Origin: DTWD01 sp963662965
GTDB taxonomy: Bacteria > Acidobacteriota > Vicinamibacteria > Vicinamibacterales > UBA8438
DNA length: 64,000 bases
Assembly: GCA_963662965.1 (NCBI GenBank)
Contig: OY759970.1
Location: 1 to 64,000 of the forward strand
Direction: 5' to 3'
This document shows, in pieces, positions 55,574 through 63,762 of this stretch (position 1 is the stretch's first letter; each line of letters begins with the position of its first letter). The translations under genes were made by a program, and so were the position numbers. The notes below the pieces were generated by a model. It did no database searches. It was not told the origin of the DNA and saw nothing but the letters and a program-made list of their open reading frames with translations.

Positions 55574-56341
55574 ATGACGAAGGTGGCTCATCACACGTGG
55601 CCGGACGGCTCGCGGCGATCGCGACTGCAGCAGGTCGGCGCGGACCTGGCGCTGGCGGTGGTCCCGTTGACGGCACTCGCCACGACCACCTGGTGGCTCT
55701 TGGAGCTGCCAGGTGGCTACTTCGCTCAGGTCGCGGTGGCCTACGTGGGGCTTGCCCTCCTTCTCGTCTGGCATCTCCCAGACAGAGCGACCGCAGAAGG
55801 ACTGGGCGCCGCCAATCGATTGACGCTGGGCCGAGCCACGCTAATTCTGCCGCTGTCGGCCATCGCGGCGCGTCCCGTCGTGCTCGCGGCAGACATCGCC
55901 TGGTACATCATCGGGGTCGCGACGGTCGCCTTGGTGCTCGACGGCGTGGATGGCTGGATGGCACGCCGGTCACACAAGGTGTCCCCCTTCGGGGCGCGGT
56001 TCGACATGGAGCTCGACTCGTTTCTGATGTTGGTGCTGTCGATTCTCGTCTGGCGCAGCGGCAAGGTTGAGGCCTGGGCGATCCTCATCGGGCTACCGCG
56101 CTATCTTTACGTCGCGGCCGGCTGGGTGTGGCCGATGCTTCGCGCCGAGCTACCACCCAGCGTGCGCCGAAAGGCGGTCTGCGTCACCCAGGGAGTGCTG
56201 CTCCTCGTCTGCCTCGGACCGATCATCTCTCCCGCTCTGGCGACGGCAGCCGCAGCGAGCGCGCTAGCCGTACTGGCCTATTCGTTCGCCGTCGATATTC
56301 TCTGGCTCGCTCGGAGCCGTTCTGACGGGCGAGACGCGTGA
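55574..56341 (+). CDS. CDP-alcohol phosphatidyltransferase family protein
   Basis: 255 residues from ATG 55574 with about six membrane helices. The full signature D-x2-D-G-x2-A-R-x8-G-x3-D-x3-D reads LDGVDGWMARRSHKVSPFGA then RFDMELD, with all residues present, unlike the transferase at 36549. The alcohol substrate cannot be read from sequence. It overlaps the next gene, a sodium:solute symporter, by 4 bases (GTGA), so the two are co-translated, suggesting the symporter imports its alcohol or a precursor. Divergent from the nucleotidase gene. Confidence 0.9.
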   Translation: MTKVAHHTWPDGSRRSRLQQVGADLALAVVPLTALATTTWWLLELPGGYFAQVAVAYVGLALLLVWHLPDRATAEGLGAANRLTLGRATLILPLSAIAARPVVLAADIAWYIIGVATVALVLDGVDGWMARRSHKVSPFGARFDMELDSFLMLVLSILVWRSGKVEAWAILIGLPRYLYVAAGWVWPMLRAELPPSVRRKAVCVTQGVLLLVCLGPIISPALATAAAASALAVLAYSFAVDILWLARSRSDGRDA

Positions 56342-58269
56342 CGACGATCGACTTACTGATCGTCGTCGCGTTCGTAGCCTACGCCGTCAGCGCCGGCCTC
56401 CGAAACCGTAAGCAGGCGTCGAAGAACCTCGAAGAGTACTTTCTCGCCGGTAGAACGCTGCCGGGTTGGAAGGCAGGACTCAGCATGGCGGCGACGCAAT
56501 TCGCCGCCGACACGCCGCTCCTCGTTACGGGACTGCTGGCTACCGCCGGCATCTTCGGACTCTGGCAGCTGTGGATCTACGCGCTGACGTTTCTCCTCAT
56601 CGGCTTCGTCCTGGCTGGGGCCTGGCGTCGAGCTGGTGTGGTCACCGACGCCGAACTGGTCGAGGTACGTTATGGTGGCACCCCTGCCGCCGTCCTCCGC
56701 GGGATCAAGGCGATCTATCTCGGCACCGTGGTCAACTGCGTCGCGCTAGCGTGGGTACTCTTCGCCGCGGCGAAGATCGCCGAGCCGTTCCTTCTCTGGA
56801 ACGAGTGGCTGCCGGCCGGCGCGCTTCAACCGATAGTCGGTCTCGTCGAGTCGATCGGAGTTTCGCTCACGATTGGCGGGCTCGACGATCCCGAGGTCTG
56901 GGTCAAAACCGCCAACAACCTTCTCTCGCTGGTGGCGATCCTCGGGGTCACCGCACTCTATTCCACCACCGGAGGTCTACGGAGTGTCACGTCCACTGAT
57001 GTCGTCCAGATCGCCATCATGCTTCTGGGAACGGCCGCGTTCGCCACCATCGTGGTCCAGGAGGTCGGGGGTCTCGCCGCGATGACGGATCGCGTCTACG
57101 AGCAGTTCGCCTCCGGTGGTCCTGGCGGCATCCGTCCGAACGAGATTCTCGCGTTCACGCCCGATCAAGGAAAAGACGTCACGGCGACGGTGCTATTGCT
57201 GCTCGGGGTGTTGTGGCTCATTAACTCGATCTCGGACGGCAGTGGATATCTCGCGCAGCGCTCGATGGCGTGTCGGACCGACCGCGATGCGAGGACGGCG
57301 GCCGTCGTCTTCACGTTCACGCGGGTGCTCGTGACCAGTCTGCTCTGGGTTCCGCTGGGTATCGGACTACTGGTGTTGTTTCCCCCGGATCCAGCACTGT
57401 CCGCCGACGTCCTGCAGGCGGAACGCGAGGCGACCTATATCAGGGGCATGGCCGAGCTCCTTCCCGTCGGCGTAAAGGGACTGATGGTGACCGCAATGTT
57501 GGCGGCGCTCGCATCCACGGTCGACACCCATCTCAACTGGGGCTCCTCCTATTGGACCAACGACATCTACAAGCGCTTCATTTGTCAGTCGTGGCGGGGG
57601 AAGGAACCGACCGGGCGGGAGCTGATCTGGGTCGCGCGGGCATCGAATGTCCTCATCCTGGTCATCGCCTTTGCGATCATGACGCAGCTGACCTCGATCA
57701 ATCAGGCCTGGCAGATCAACCTGCTCTTCGGAGCCGGTCTCGGCGCGGTGCTGGTCCTTAGATGGATTTGGTGGCGGATGAACGCATGGGCCGAAATTGC
57801 CGCCATGCTCGTATCGTCGGCGGTCGCGCCGCTCCTGATGCTGACGTTCGACGACAGCCAGCAGGCGCTCCGGCTGCTTCTGGCCGCCACCGCAGCCACG
57901 GTGGCGGCCCTGGTCGCGACCTGGCTCAACGGGCCGGAAGACCGGCGGCGGTTGAGCGCGTTCTATGAGCGAGTCCGGCCGGTCGGGTTCTGGGGACCGA
58001 TCGCACGCGATGCCGGAGACGACACCGGGCCGCGACGCCTGGGGCGGGCCGTCGGCGCCATGTTTCTCTGTGCCCTCTCGGTCTTCAGCTTGCTCGTAGG
58101 TCTCGGAACCTGGCTGGTCGGCAGCCCCGCCCCGTCCTGGGTGCCGTCCAGACCAGCCTGGGTCTGGGCGCTGATCGTGCTCGGCCTGGCGTTGTCTCCG
58201 TTGTGGTATCGGCTCGGGTCATTCTCAGATCGCACAACCTCGTCGGCCGCGGACACGCAACGGACCTGA
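56338..58269 (+). CDS. Sodium:solute symporter family transporter
   Basis: 643 residues from GTG 56338 with 13 or more membrane helices. SSS-family marks: FLAGRTLPGWKAGLSMAATQ near the start, the conserved GGLRSVTSTDVVQIAIM at about 220 and WGSSYWTNDIYKRF near 400. It couples inward sodium flow to uptake of an unidentified sugar, polyol, amino acid or carboxylate. Coupled to the CDP-alcohol transferase upstream. The C-terminus (VLGLALSPLWYRLGSFSDRT) ends in a short polar tail. A kinase fragment follows on the other strand. Confidence 0.93.
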   Translation: MTTIDLLIVVAFVAYAVSAGLRNRKQASKNLEEYFLAGRTLPGWKAGLSMAATQFAADTPLLVTGLLATAGIFGLWQLWIYALTFLLIGFVLAGAWRRAGVVTDAELVEVRYGGTPAAVLRGIKAIYLGTVVNCVALAWVLFAAAKIAEPFLLWNEWLPAGALQPIVGLVESIGVSLTIGGLDDPEVWVKTANNLLSLVAILGVTALYSTTGGLRSVTSTDVVQIAIMLLGTAAFATIVVQEVGGLAAMTDRVYEQFASGGPGGIRPNEILAFTPDQGKDVTATVLLLLGVLWLINSISDGSGYLAQRSMACRTDRDARTAAVVFTFTRVLVTSLLWVPLGIGLLVLFPPDPALSADVLQAEREATYIRGMAELLPVGVKGLMVTAMLAALASTVDTHLNWGSSYWTNDIYKRFICQSWRGKEPTGRELIWVARASNVLILVIAFAIMTQLTSINQAWQINLLFGAGLGAVLVLRWIWWRMNAWAEIAAMLVSSAVAPLLMLTFDDSQQALRLLLAATAATVAALVATWLNGPEDRRRLSAFYERVRPVGFWGPIARDAGDDTGPRRLGRAVGAMFLCALSVFSLLVGLGTWLVGSPAPSWVPSRPAWVWALIVLGLALSPLWYRLGSFSDRTTSSAADTQRT

Positions 58270-58467
58270 GGCCGCGTCGGCCATTGCCGAGCGTGTCGGA
58301 CGCACTGAGCACAATGCAAGACGCGGCCCGGCTAGGTGGCACAAACTGTTCGAGCCGAGGTCCTGCAATCGGATCCAGAAGTGAGCCTGGTGGAGTTCGC
58401 CAGCTTGAAGGCCAGCCGCTTCGCGTGTCGTCCCCACGACGACGTCCACCGGACGGGCAGCGGTTCC

Positions 58468-58727
58468 TGGTAGTCGAGAACGACCCGAAGTCCAATACCT
58501 TCCCCGTGCCGTCGGGTCGCAGCTTGCTGTCGGCCGATTTCAGATCGCGATGGATGATCCCGGCCGCGTGCGCCTTGCTGAGTCCTTGCCCGACCTGCGT
58601 GGCGATGTTGACGGCATCACCGACCGGCAACGACCCGCGGTCGATCCGCTGCTTGAGCGTCTCCCCCTCGTAGTAGGCCATCACGAGATAAAGCTGCCCA
58701 TCCTCGGTCTCGTTGATCTCGTGGATA
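58468..58727 (-). pseudogene. Serine/threonine kinase, central fragment cut by an IS6 copy
   Basis: In frame from the IS6 terminal repeat, it reads IHEINETEDGQLYLVMAYYE, then HRDLKSADSKLRPDG and KVLDFGS. These correspond to the hinge, catalytic loop (HRDLKPAN expected; SAD here) and DFG of Hanks-type kinases. The N-lobe is missing on the right, where GGCATTGTCAGG of the IS6 end begins at 58728. The frame is lost soon after DFG. It differs from the two kinase starts farther left and is decaying. Confidence 0.8.
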
Positions 58728-59280
58728 GGCATTGTCAGGTTAAGGACGCAAGTGACACAGTGGCCAGATGAGCAGCCAGGCGCCGAACTATCGCGGCTAC
58801 CGATTTCCGGCTGAGGTCATCAGCCACGCCGTCTGGCTCTACTACCGATTCACGCTCAGCTTTCGCGACGTCGAAGACCTGTTGGCCCAGCGGAGCATCA
58901 TCGTCACCTACGAGACGATCCGGTAATGGTGCCGGACGTTCGGGCCCGACTACGTTCGGACGTTGCGGCGTCGCCGCGGGCGGCTGGGTGATACGTGGCA
59001 TCTCGACGAACTCTTCGTCACGCTCAACGGCCGCCAGCAGTATCTCTGGCGCGCGGTGGACGAGGACGGCGACGTCCTCGACATCTTGGTGCAACCGGGC
59101 CGAGGTCTCGCATCAACCGACGCGCCAGCGGGAGCGCTAGATTCGGCGGTTCAAGTCGGCCGCTCACCTGGAGCGGTTCGCCTCGGTGCAGGGCGTCGTG
59201 CTGAACCTCTTCCGCGTCGGCCGGCATCTGCTGCGGTCAGCACACCATCGCCTGCTCAGCACGAGTGGGGCGTTCGTCGA
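58728..59280 (+). mobile_element. Decayed IS6-family element (second copy)
   Basis: Left end GGCATTGTCAGGTTA at 58728-58742 matches the terminal repeat of the first copy at 44461 with 2 differences. The transposase begins ATG 58768 (MSSQAPNYRGYRFPAEVISH) but has TAA after YETIR (58924), a deletion of about 55 codons between DILVQPG and RAEVSHQ, a frameshift and another stop (TAG) after RER. The right terminal repeat is not found. It preserves the Glu in RAEVSHQ. Not functional. Confidence 0.85.
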
Positions 59281-59347
59281 GGGACTTGCTCATGCGTCGC
59301 TGTGGAACATGTTGTTTGTAGTTAAAGGGCGAGGTCTCCAGCCTAGC

Positions 59348-59393
59348 GCGTGACGGCGGGCGGTTCAACGGGGACGGGGGCTACGGCTCACGC
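59348..59393 (+). repeat. Direct repeat flanking the DUF5916-type gene, left copy
   Basis: Contains GGCGGTTCAACGGGGACGGG then GGCTACGGCTCACGC, repeated at 61673-61719 with one change in the core (GGTTAC). The pair lies on either side of the gene at 59410-61659 in the same orientation. Confidence 0.75.
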
Positions 59394-59409
59394 TGCGTGA
59401 TCAAAAGTC

Positions 59410-61659
59410 TCAGAAGCGGAACGTGTATTGGAATTTCATGGCCAACCTCGAGTCTTGTCTCCTGAAGTCGTAGCCTCGCTCGAGGTCTTGCACCCAGCCC
59501 TGACCGAATATGAAAAAAACGTCGTTTCCCGGCTCTATGGTCCAGCGCACGCGGCTCTGGACGCCGAGATTTCCAGATCGGTTGTCGAATTGGATCAGGT
59601 TCGACAACGATAAGAAGGATGAAACTGCATAGTTCACCTGTGCGCTGTAGATTCTGGCGATGAAATCACCTTGCGGCAAGCTGGCAAACGTCTGGTTGGT
59701 ATTAAGACTGATCGACAACCAGGGAGGGAGCTTGTAAGTTAGGGCCGTTTCTATCACCGTCGCGGTGCCGGACCAAAAGTTGCCAAAATTGAAACCGACC
59801 CTGCCATGAATCCTGCGTTTTTGCGCCGACATAAACGTGATCCGCCACGGCGTAAAGCGGTACTCGCCCGCGGGAAGCACAACTCCAGGGGAAATCTCGA
59901 ACGGTTCGAATAGGCGCTCGTATGTCACGTTCGCGTCAAACAAGCTGTGCAGGGAGTCCCCGGAGTTCAGGTGCCAATCGACCAGAGTGACGTACAGGTT
60001 CGAGGTTTCGACCAATCCGTTGTCGAGTCTGGTGAAGCGGGTGTAGAAGACGTCATGCTGCATTTGCTGAATGCCGGTCGATCGCTTCGGGCGCGGATTA
60101 AAGCTGCCGGCAACCCGAAGCATCCGCACATTGCTGCGCTGAACGAAACCGATCGCCGGATCAAAGTTTTCCTGAATCTCGCGCCAGAGAATCTGAGCAG
60201 CGAACTTGTCGTTGGGATACTGCGCCCCGAAGCCATAAGACGAATTATTTTCGGAAACGCCTTCGTTGTTGCTTGTGAGGCCAAAGGCGTTAAGCACTAT
60301 GTTTTGATCGCTGCCGAGGAAATTAGAAGTGGCCAAGCGCATGTCCACCCCTATGGTGCTACTCGACAACGGAGAAGCGGGATTGCCGCCCGTGACAATT
60401 GCGCCCACGTACGACTGCTCCAAGAAGTTCTGCTTGATGCGCCCGACGAACACGTTCTTGGCGTCCACATTCGACACCTCGCGGGTACGCACGTCGAGCA
60501 TGCCAATTTCAGTTCGGCCGACTCTGCCGGTGAGTTTGGCGCCGTAGTTGATCGGCACCTCTTGTCCGCCAAGCAAGCCGATCTTGCGGCTAAAGAACGG
60601 GAACACTTCGGCTCCGGTGTCGGGAATGCCCCCCGGAGGATCGATCCCGGTAGTGGCAAAGTTAAACACTCCGACGTCCTGCAAGAAGAATGACCGTTTT
60701 TCTGGAAAGAATATGGAGAAACGCGTCAGATTGATCTGGCGCGCATCCACTTCCGTTTCACCGAAGTCGGTATTGGCGGTTACGGACAGTTTAAGACTTG
60801 GCGTGATGTTATAGAACAGGTCCAGTCCAGGTTTTCCGACGACCGCATCGTCTCCGTTGGCTGTTCGATGCAGCCAGCGCCCAGCCACAAACGGTCGGAT
60901 ATCAAGACCGACGCCTTGCGTCAGGCCTTCGAGATTCCTGATCTCACCTGCTTCTGAAATCTGGAAGAACTGTGTTTGAAAGCGCGCCCCCGTCCAGCGG
61001 TTCTCCTCCAGTTTTCGTTGGATGGTACGGCTAATATTGAAGCCCCAGACTGTCTCACCTGCAGGGAAGCTCAGGGTCTTGAATGGAATGGCGAATTCCG
61101 CGCTCCACCCCTCGTCCGTTTGCTCGGTTCGCACGATCCAGATGGCGTCCCAATCGTTATTCGTCTCACCGTTGGCAAAGACCAAGCCGTCGACGAGGGC
61201 GCCGGCTGGATTGGTCGAAAAATAGAAGGCATTGCTCTGGTCGCGGAACGTATCGAGCACGATTTCCAATCGGTCGTCGGCTCTCAAGCTGGCGTCCCGA
61301 GCCATCTCCGACGCCAGCACTCGCTGCGGCTCAGAGTCGTAGCACATGACGCCGATATAGAGGTTGTCCTTGTCGTAAAGCAGAGTGACTTCCGTCTTCT
61401 CGGTCGGCATTGCGCCGACCTCAGGGATTCGCTGGACCAGATCGCCAATCTTTGGCGCTTGAATCCACGGCGCCTCATCGAGCGAGCCATCGATGACAAT
61501 CTCCGAGGTGACCGCCGTCACGACGACTGACCTGACTGGCTCCGTTGGGCTGGTCTCTTGGGGAGCGGCGACACACATAACCGGCGCAACGACCCATTGC
61601 CACGCGCAGATCGCCACCAGCGGAAAACCATTCCGGAGCGATAAATACCGCAGAACCAA
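59410..61659 (-). CDS. Secreted/outer-membrane protein with CBM9-like N-terminus (DUF5916 type)
   Basis: 749 residues with a signal peptide (about 1-32). Residues 45-240 are a carbohydrate-binding family-9-like domain (VIDGSLDEAPW, TEVTLLYDKDNLYIGVMCYD, VWGFNISR). The rest is beta-strand-rich, consistent with an outer-membrane barrel (SPSLKLSVTANTDFGETEVD, FFPEKRSFFLQD, FRRQDSRLAMKFQYTFRF as the C-terminal strand ending in Phe). This is the domain pair described as DUF5916. Function is unknown and the CBM9-type fold suggests ligand binding. Lower GC and Asn/Phe-rich composition differ from backbone genes. Confidence 0.85.
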   Translation of the reverse strand: MVLRYLSLRNGFPLVAICAWQWVVAPVMCVAAPQETSPTEPVRSVVVTAVTSEIVIDGSLDEAPWIQAPKIGDLVQRIPEVGAMPTEKTEVTLLYDKDNLYIGVMCYDSEPQRVLASEMARDASLRADDRLEIVLDTFRDQSNAFYFSTNPAGALVDGLVFANGETNNDWDAIWIVRTEQTDEGWSAEFAIPFKTLSFPAGETVWGFNISRTIQRKLEENRWTGARFQTQFFQISEAGEIRNLEGLTQGVGLDIRPFVAGRWLHRTANGDDAVVGKPGLDLFYNITPSLKLSVTANTDFGETEVDARQINLTRFSIFFPEKRSFFLQDVGVFNFATTGIDPPGGIPDTGAEVFPFFSRKIGLLGGQEVPINYGAKLTGRVGRTEIGMLDVRTREVSNVDAKNVFVGRIKQNFLEQSYVGAIVTGGNPASPLSSSTIGVDMRLATSNFLGSDQNIVLNAFGLTSNNEGVSENNSSYGFGAQYPNDKFAAQILWREIQENFDPAIGFVQRSNVRMLRVAGSFNPRPKRSTGIQQMQHDVFYTRFTRLDNGLVETSNLYVTLVDWHLNSGDSLHSLFDANVTYERLFEPFEISPGVVLPAGEYRFTPWRITFMSAQKRRIHGRVGFNFGNFWSGTATVIETALTYKLPPWLSISLNTNQTFASLPQGDFIARIYSAQVNYAVSSFLSLSNLIQFDNRSGNLGVQSRVRWTIEPGNDVFFIFGQGWVQDLERGYDFRRQDSRLAMKFQYTFRF

Positions 61660-61672
61660 GAAGCTAGCCTAC

Positions 61673-61719
61673 CGTGACGCGGCTGGCGGTTCAACGGGGA
61701 CGGGGGTTACGGCTCACGC
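61673..61719 (+). repeat. Direct repeat flanking the DUF5916-type gene, right copy
   Basis: Same core as 59348-59393, beginning CGTGACGCGGCTGGCGG and ending GGGGGTTACGGCTCACGC. It lies 14 bases upstream of the gene start. Confidence 0.75.
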
Positions 61720-61752
61720 CAGGCGGCGGCCTACCTGCGGCGACGAGGCCCG

Positions 61753-62271
61753 TCAACTCAAGACTAGTAACAACATGATGGCAACAAACTGGAGCACCCA
61801 CCCCACGAGACATACACCCACCGCCCGGAAGGTGCTGCTGTAGTCCAGGGCCTGACGGACGGCAACCACCATGGCGACCAATAGCCAAATTTGGGTGAGA
61901 CCCAAGACGAGGGGACCCACGCCGGGGAAGACTCCGAAGATGCGAAGCAGACCCGGTGATTGGGCAAACGCCAGGGTTCGCATAAGCTCGCCGACGTTTG
62001 CGTGCGTTTGGGGTTCTGGCAACAGCCGGGTACCAATGATGTAAGTCACGAAGGCCCAGGTAACCCATCCGATCAACGCGAACATGCCGCCGATAATGAA
62101 CGAGGTAGGACCTCCAGCTCCCACGCCAATTGATCCGATCCCACCAGCGAGACTGGCCAGAAGCACGACTCCCGTAGCTTGTTTAGTGGCATAGGTGTCG
62201 GCCTCCACTTCTTCATAGATATGCACGTCGAGCTTGGCCGCTCCGATCATCCGCTCTGTGAAGCTCGCCAG
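61753..62271 (-). CDS. YIP1-family membrane protein
   Basis: About 172 residues. The N-terminal SFTERMIGAAKLDVHIYEEV precedes five membrane helices (AGGIGSIGVGAG..., MFALIGWVTWAFVTYIIGTR, FGVFPGVGPLVLGLTQIWLL, FRAVGVCLVGWVLQFVAIML). YIP1-like bacterial proteins are of unknown function. The best ribosome binding site, AAGGAGG at 62285-62279, is spaced 6 bases from a CTG codon at 62271; the next in-frame ATG is 62250. Other family members start just before the SFTERM segment, so a CTG start is suspected. It is on the minus strand in the AT-richer block. Confidence 0.75.
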   Translation of the reverse strand: MASFTERMIGAAKLDVHIYEEVEADTYATKQATGVVLLASLAGGIGSIGVGAGGPTSFIIGGMFALIGWVTWAFVTYIIGTRLLPEPQTHANVGELMRTLAFAQSPGLLRIFGVFPGVGPLVLGLTQIWLLVAMVVAVRQALDYSSTFRAVGVCLVGWVLQFVAIMLLLVLS

Positions 62272-62502
62272 TTCACACCTCCTTAGGCAAAGTCGTTTTC
62301 GCCAAGACATAATAGCCCAGGCCGAAGATTAACCGACATCGACGACACGGTCGCATGCCTCTGGTCGGTCCCTAGTGGAACCCTGAGTCTGAGGGTTATT
62401 CTCGACCCCTAAGGTGACAGAAAGAGACGGGTCGGAACACCCTGGGATAGCAAATCGTGGTAGTCCCCAACCGTTCTGACCTTTCCGATTGAAGAAATTA
62501 CC

Positions 62503-62700
62503 GTGGAGTGTCCAAAGTGTGGGCACTACCATGAAGACTGGTATTGGGCCTCGGTCAACCTCGACCTCGATTCTTTTGATGCCAAGCATCTCGAGAGTTG
62601 CTCAACGGCCAAGTGCCCCCACTGTCAGCACAAAGTTGACCTCGACGTACTGGTAGTTGAAGACGGTGTTTTTGTGTTGGGTTCGTCGGAAGAGGAATAA
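62503..62700 (+). CDS. Small zinc-ribbon protein
   Basis: 65 residues from GTG 62503. Two CxxC pairs, CPKC near residue 3 and CPHC near residue 38, with a further Cys in ESCSTAKCPHC, make a zinc ribbon. The C-terminal half is acidic (DLDVLVVEDGVFVLGSSEEE). No known enzyme. It belongs to the lower-GC block, so it was probably acquired with its neighbours. No partner is identified. Confidence 0.55.
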   Translation: MECPKCGHYHEDWYWASVNLDLDSFDAKHLESCSTAKCPHCQHKVDLDVLVVEDGVFVLGSSEEE

Positions 62701-62702
62701 TA

Positions 62703-62795
62703 GTGGCGTCCCGAACAGTTCCAAATTGGAACCAGTTGCTCGGATGGCTCAAAGAGATGGATGCTCTTCGTAGCTCCGGAGAATACGTGGCGTAA
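62703..62795 (+). CDS. Possible small ORF coupled to the zinc-ribbon gene
   Basis: GTG 62703 directly follows the zinc-ribbon stop and opens 30 codons (NWNQLLGWLKEMDALRSSGE) to TAA 62795. Codon use looks coding-like, but it is too short to identify; it may be the decayed end of a longer gene. Confidence 0.25.
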   Translation: MASRTVPNWNQLLGWLKEMDALRSSGEYVA

Positions 62796-62925
62796 GGCTT
62801 CAATGTCCTCGTATGTCAGTCCACTAGACCTCTCCGTTCTTACTCCCTGTTGCTAGTGGAACCAGCCAACACTACCTTGTCGTCCGTTTGTTGTGTAGAT
62901 TCTGGTCGAGGATGATCTCAACGGA

Positions 62926-63429
62926 ATGACCAAGGGTATTCGTTGCAAGCATTTTGTTGAACTCCAAAAAGCGTGTTCTCTGTGTCCCAATCTTGATAAT
63001 CCCTCCCGTTGTGAGCAAGGACAGTACGATTCAAACCATATTGGGCCATGGTCACGATGGCAGGGACACCTGAACGCGACACTCATGGTAGTCGGTCAGG
63101 ATTGGGGCGATACTTCTTACTTCGTTAATAACCGGGGTCGCGAAGCACGAGTCAACCCGACTAACGAGATGCCAAGATAATTATTAGGATCAATTGGTAT
63201 CGAGGTTGGATTGCCTTACGAAGCTCGCGAAGATCATTTAGTGTTCTTTACGAATGCCATTCTGTGTCTTAAAACAAAAAGAGGAATGCAGGGGAAGGTC
63301 GAGAAGGAGTGTTTTTCTAGTTGTGGTGAGACATTTCTCCGTCCGTTAATCGAACTGATTCAACCGCAGGTTGTCGTTTGTTTGGGAGAACGGGCATGGC
63401 GTAGTGGGCGAGGCGCGAGCCGACGTTGA
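62926..63429 (+). pseudogene. Uracil-DNA glycosylase-superfamily-like gene with in-frame TAA
   Basis: The frame begins at ATG 62926 with a Cys-rich start (CKHFVELQKACSLCP). LMVVGQDWGDTSYF corresponds to the first motif of UDG-fold proteins (G-Q-D-W/P). A TAA at 63178-63180 interrupts after NEMPR, and homology resumes in the same frame: GLPYEAREDHLVFFTNAILC and FLRPLIELIQPQVVVCLGE. It stops early at 63429 without the usual last 50-60 residues containing the second His motif. At least two lesions, therefore not functional. Lower GC than the backbone. Confidence 0.75.
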
Positions 63430-63460
63430 GGGCCATGATTTACTAGACGCTGTCCATCCT

Positions 63461-63619
63461 TCATTCTTGGAATACAGCGAACAACAGCGCGACGATTCCC
63501 ATCAACTTGAGGCCAACGCCAACAGCATGCAGGCCTGACATCTTCTTTCGATTACCGACGAAGCCCACGATCGCGCCAATCGCGGCACTAACGATCCCGG
63601 CGAACCAGAGGCTGCTCAT
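63461..63619 (-). CDS. Small membrane protein (52 residues)
   Basis: From ATG 63619, preceded by AGGAAT, to TGA 63461. Two hydrophobic helices, LWFAGIVSAAIGAIVGFVGN and VGVGLKLMGIVALLFAVF, are separated by a basic turn NRKKMSG. The shape is that of small two-helix membrane proteins such as toxins, transport accessories or phage-related hydrophobic peptides, but none is specifically recognised. Bases around it are AT-richer. Confidence 0.5.
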   Translation of the reverse strand: MSSLWFAGIVSAAIGAIVGFVGNRKKMSGLHAVGVGLKLMGIVALLFAVFQE

Positions 63620-63762
63620 TGCCCATTCCTATTCAGATCCCAGCCGATTATATGCACCGGCCAGCCTGTTTCGGCCCCAATTGCGGGCGGCTGTGCAACG
63701 AGCGGTTAGGAGGGACGGGGAGGCCTAGCGCGGCCACAGGGCGGTGGCCTGAAACTGCTGCA

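Noticed and set aside
62926..63619. Complete defence system at the right end
   Set aside because: The UDG-like gene has a stop codon and lacks its C-terminus, and no nuclease, methylase, toxin-antitoxin or effector domain is visible next to it.
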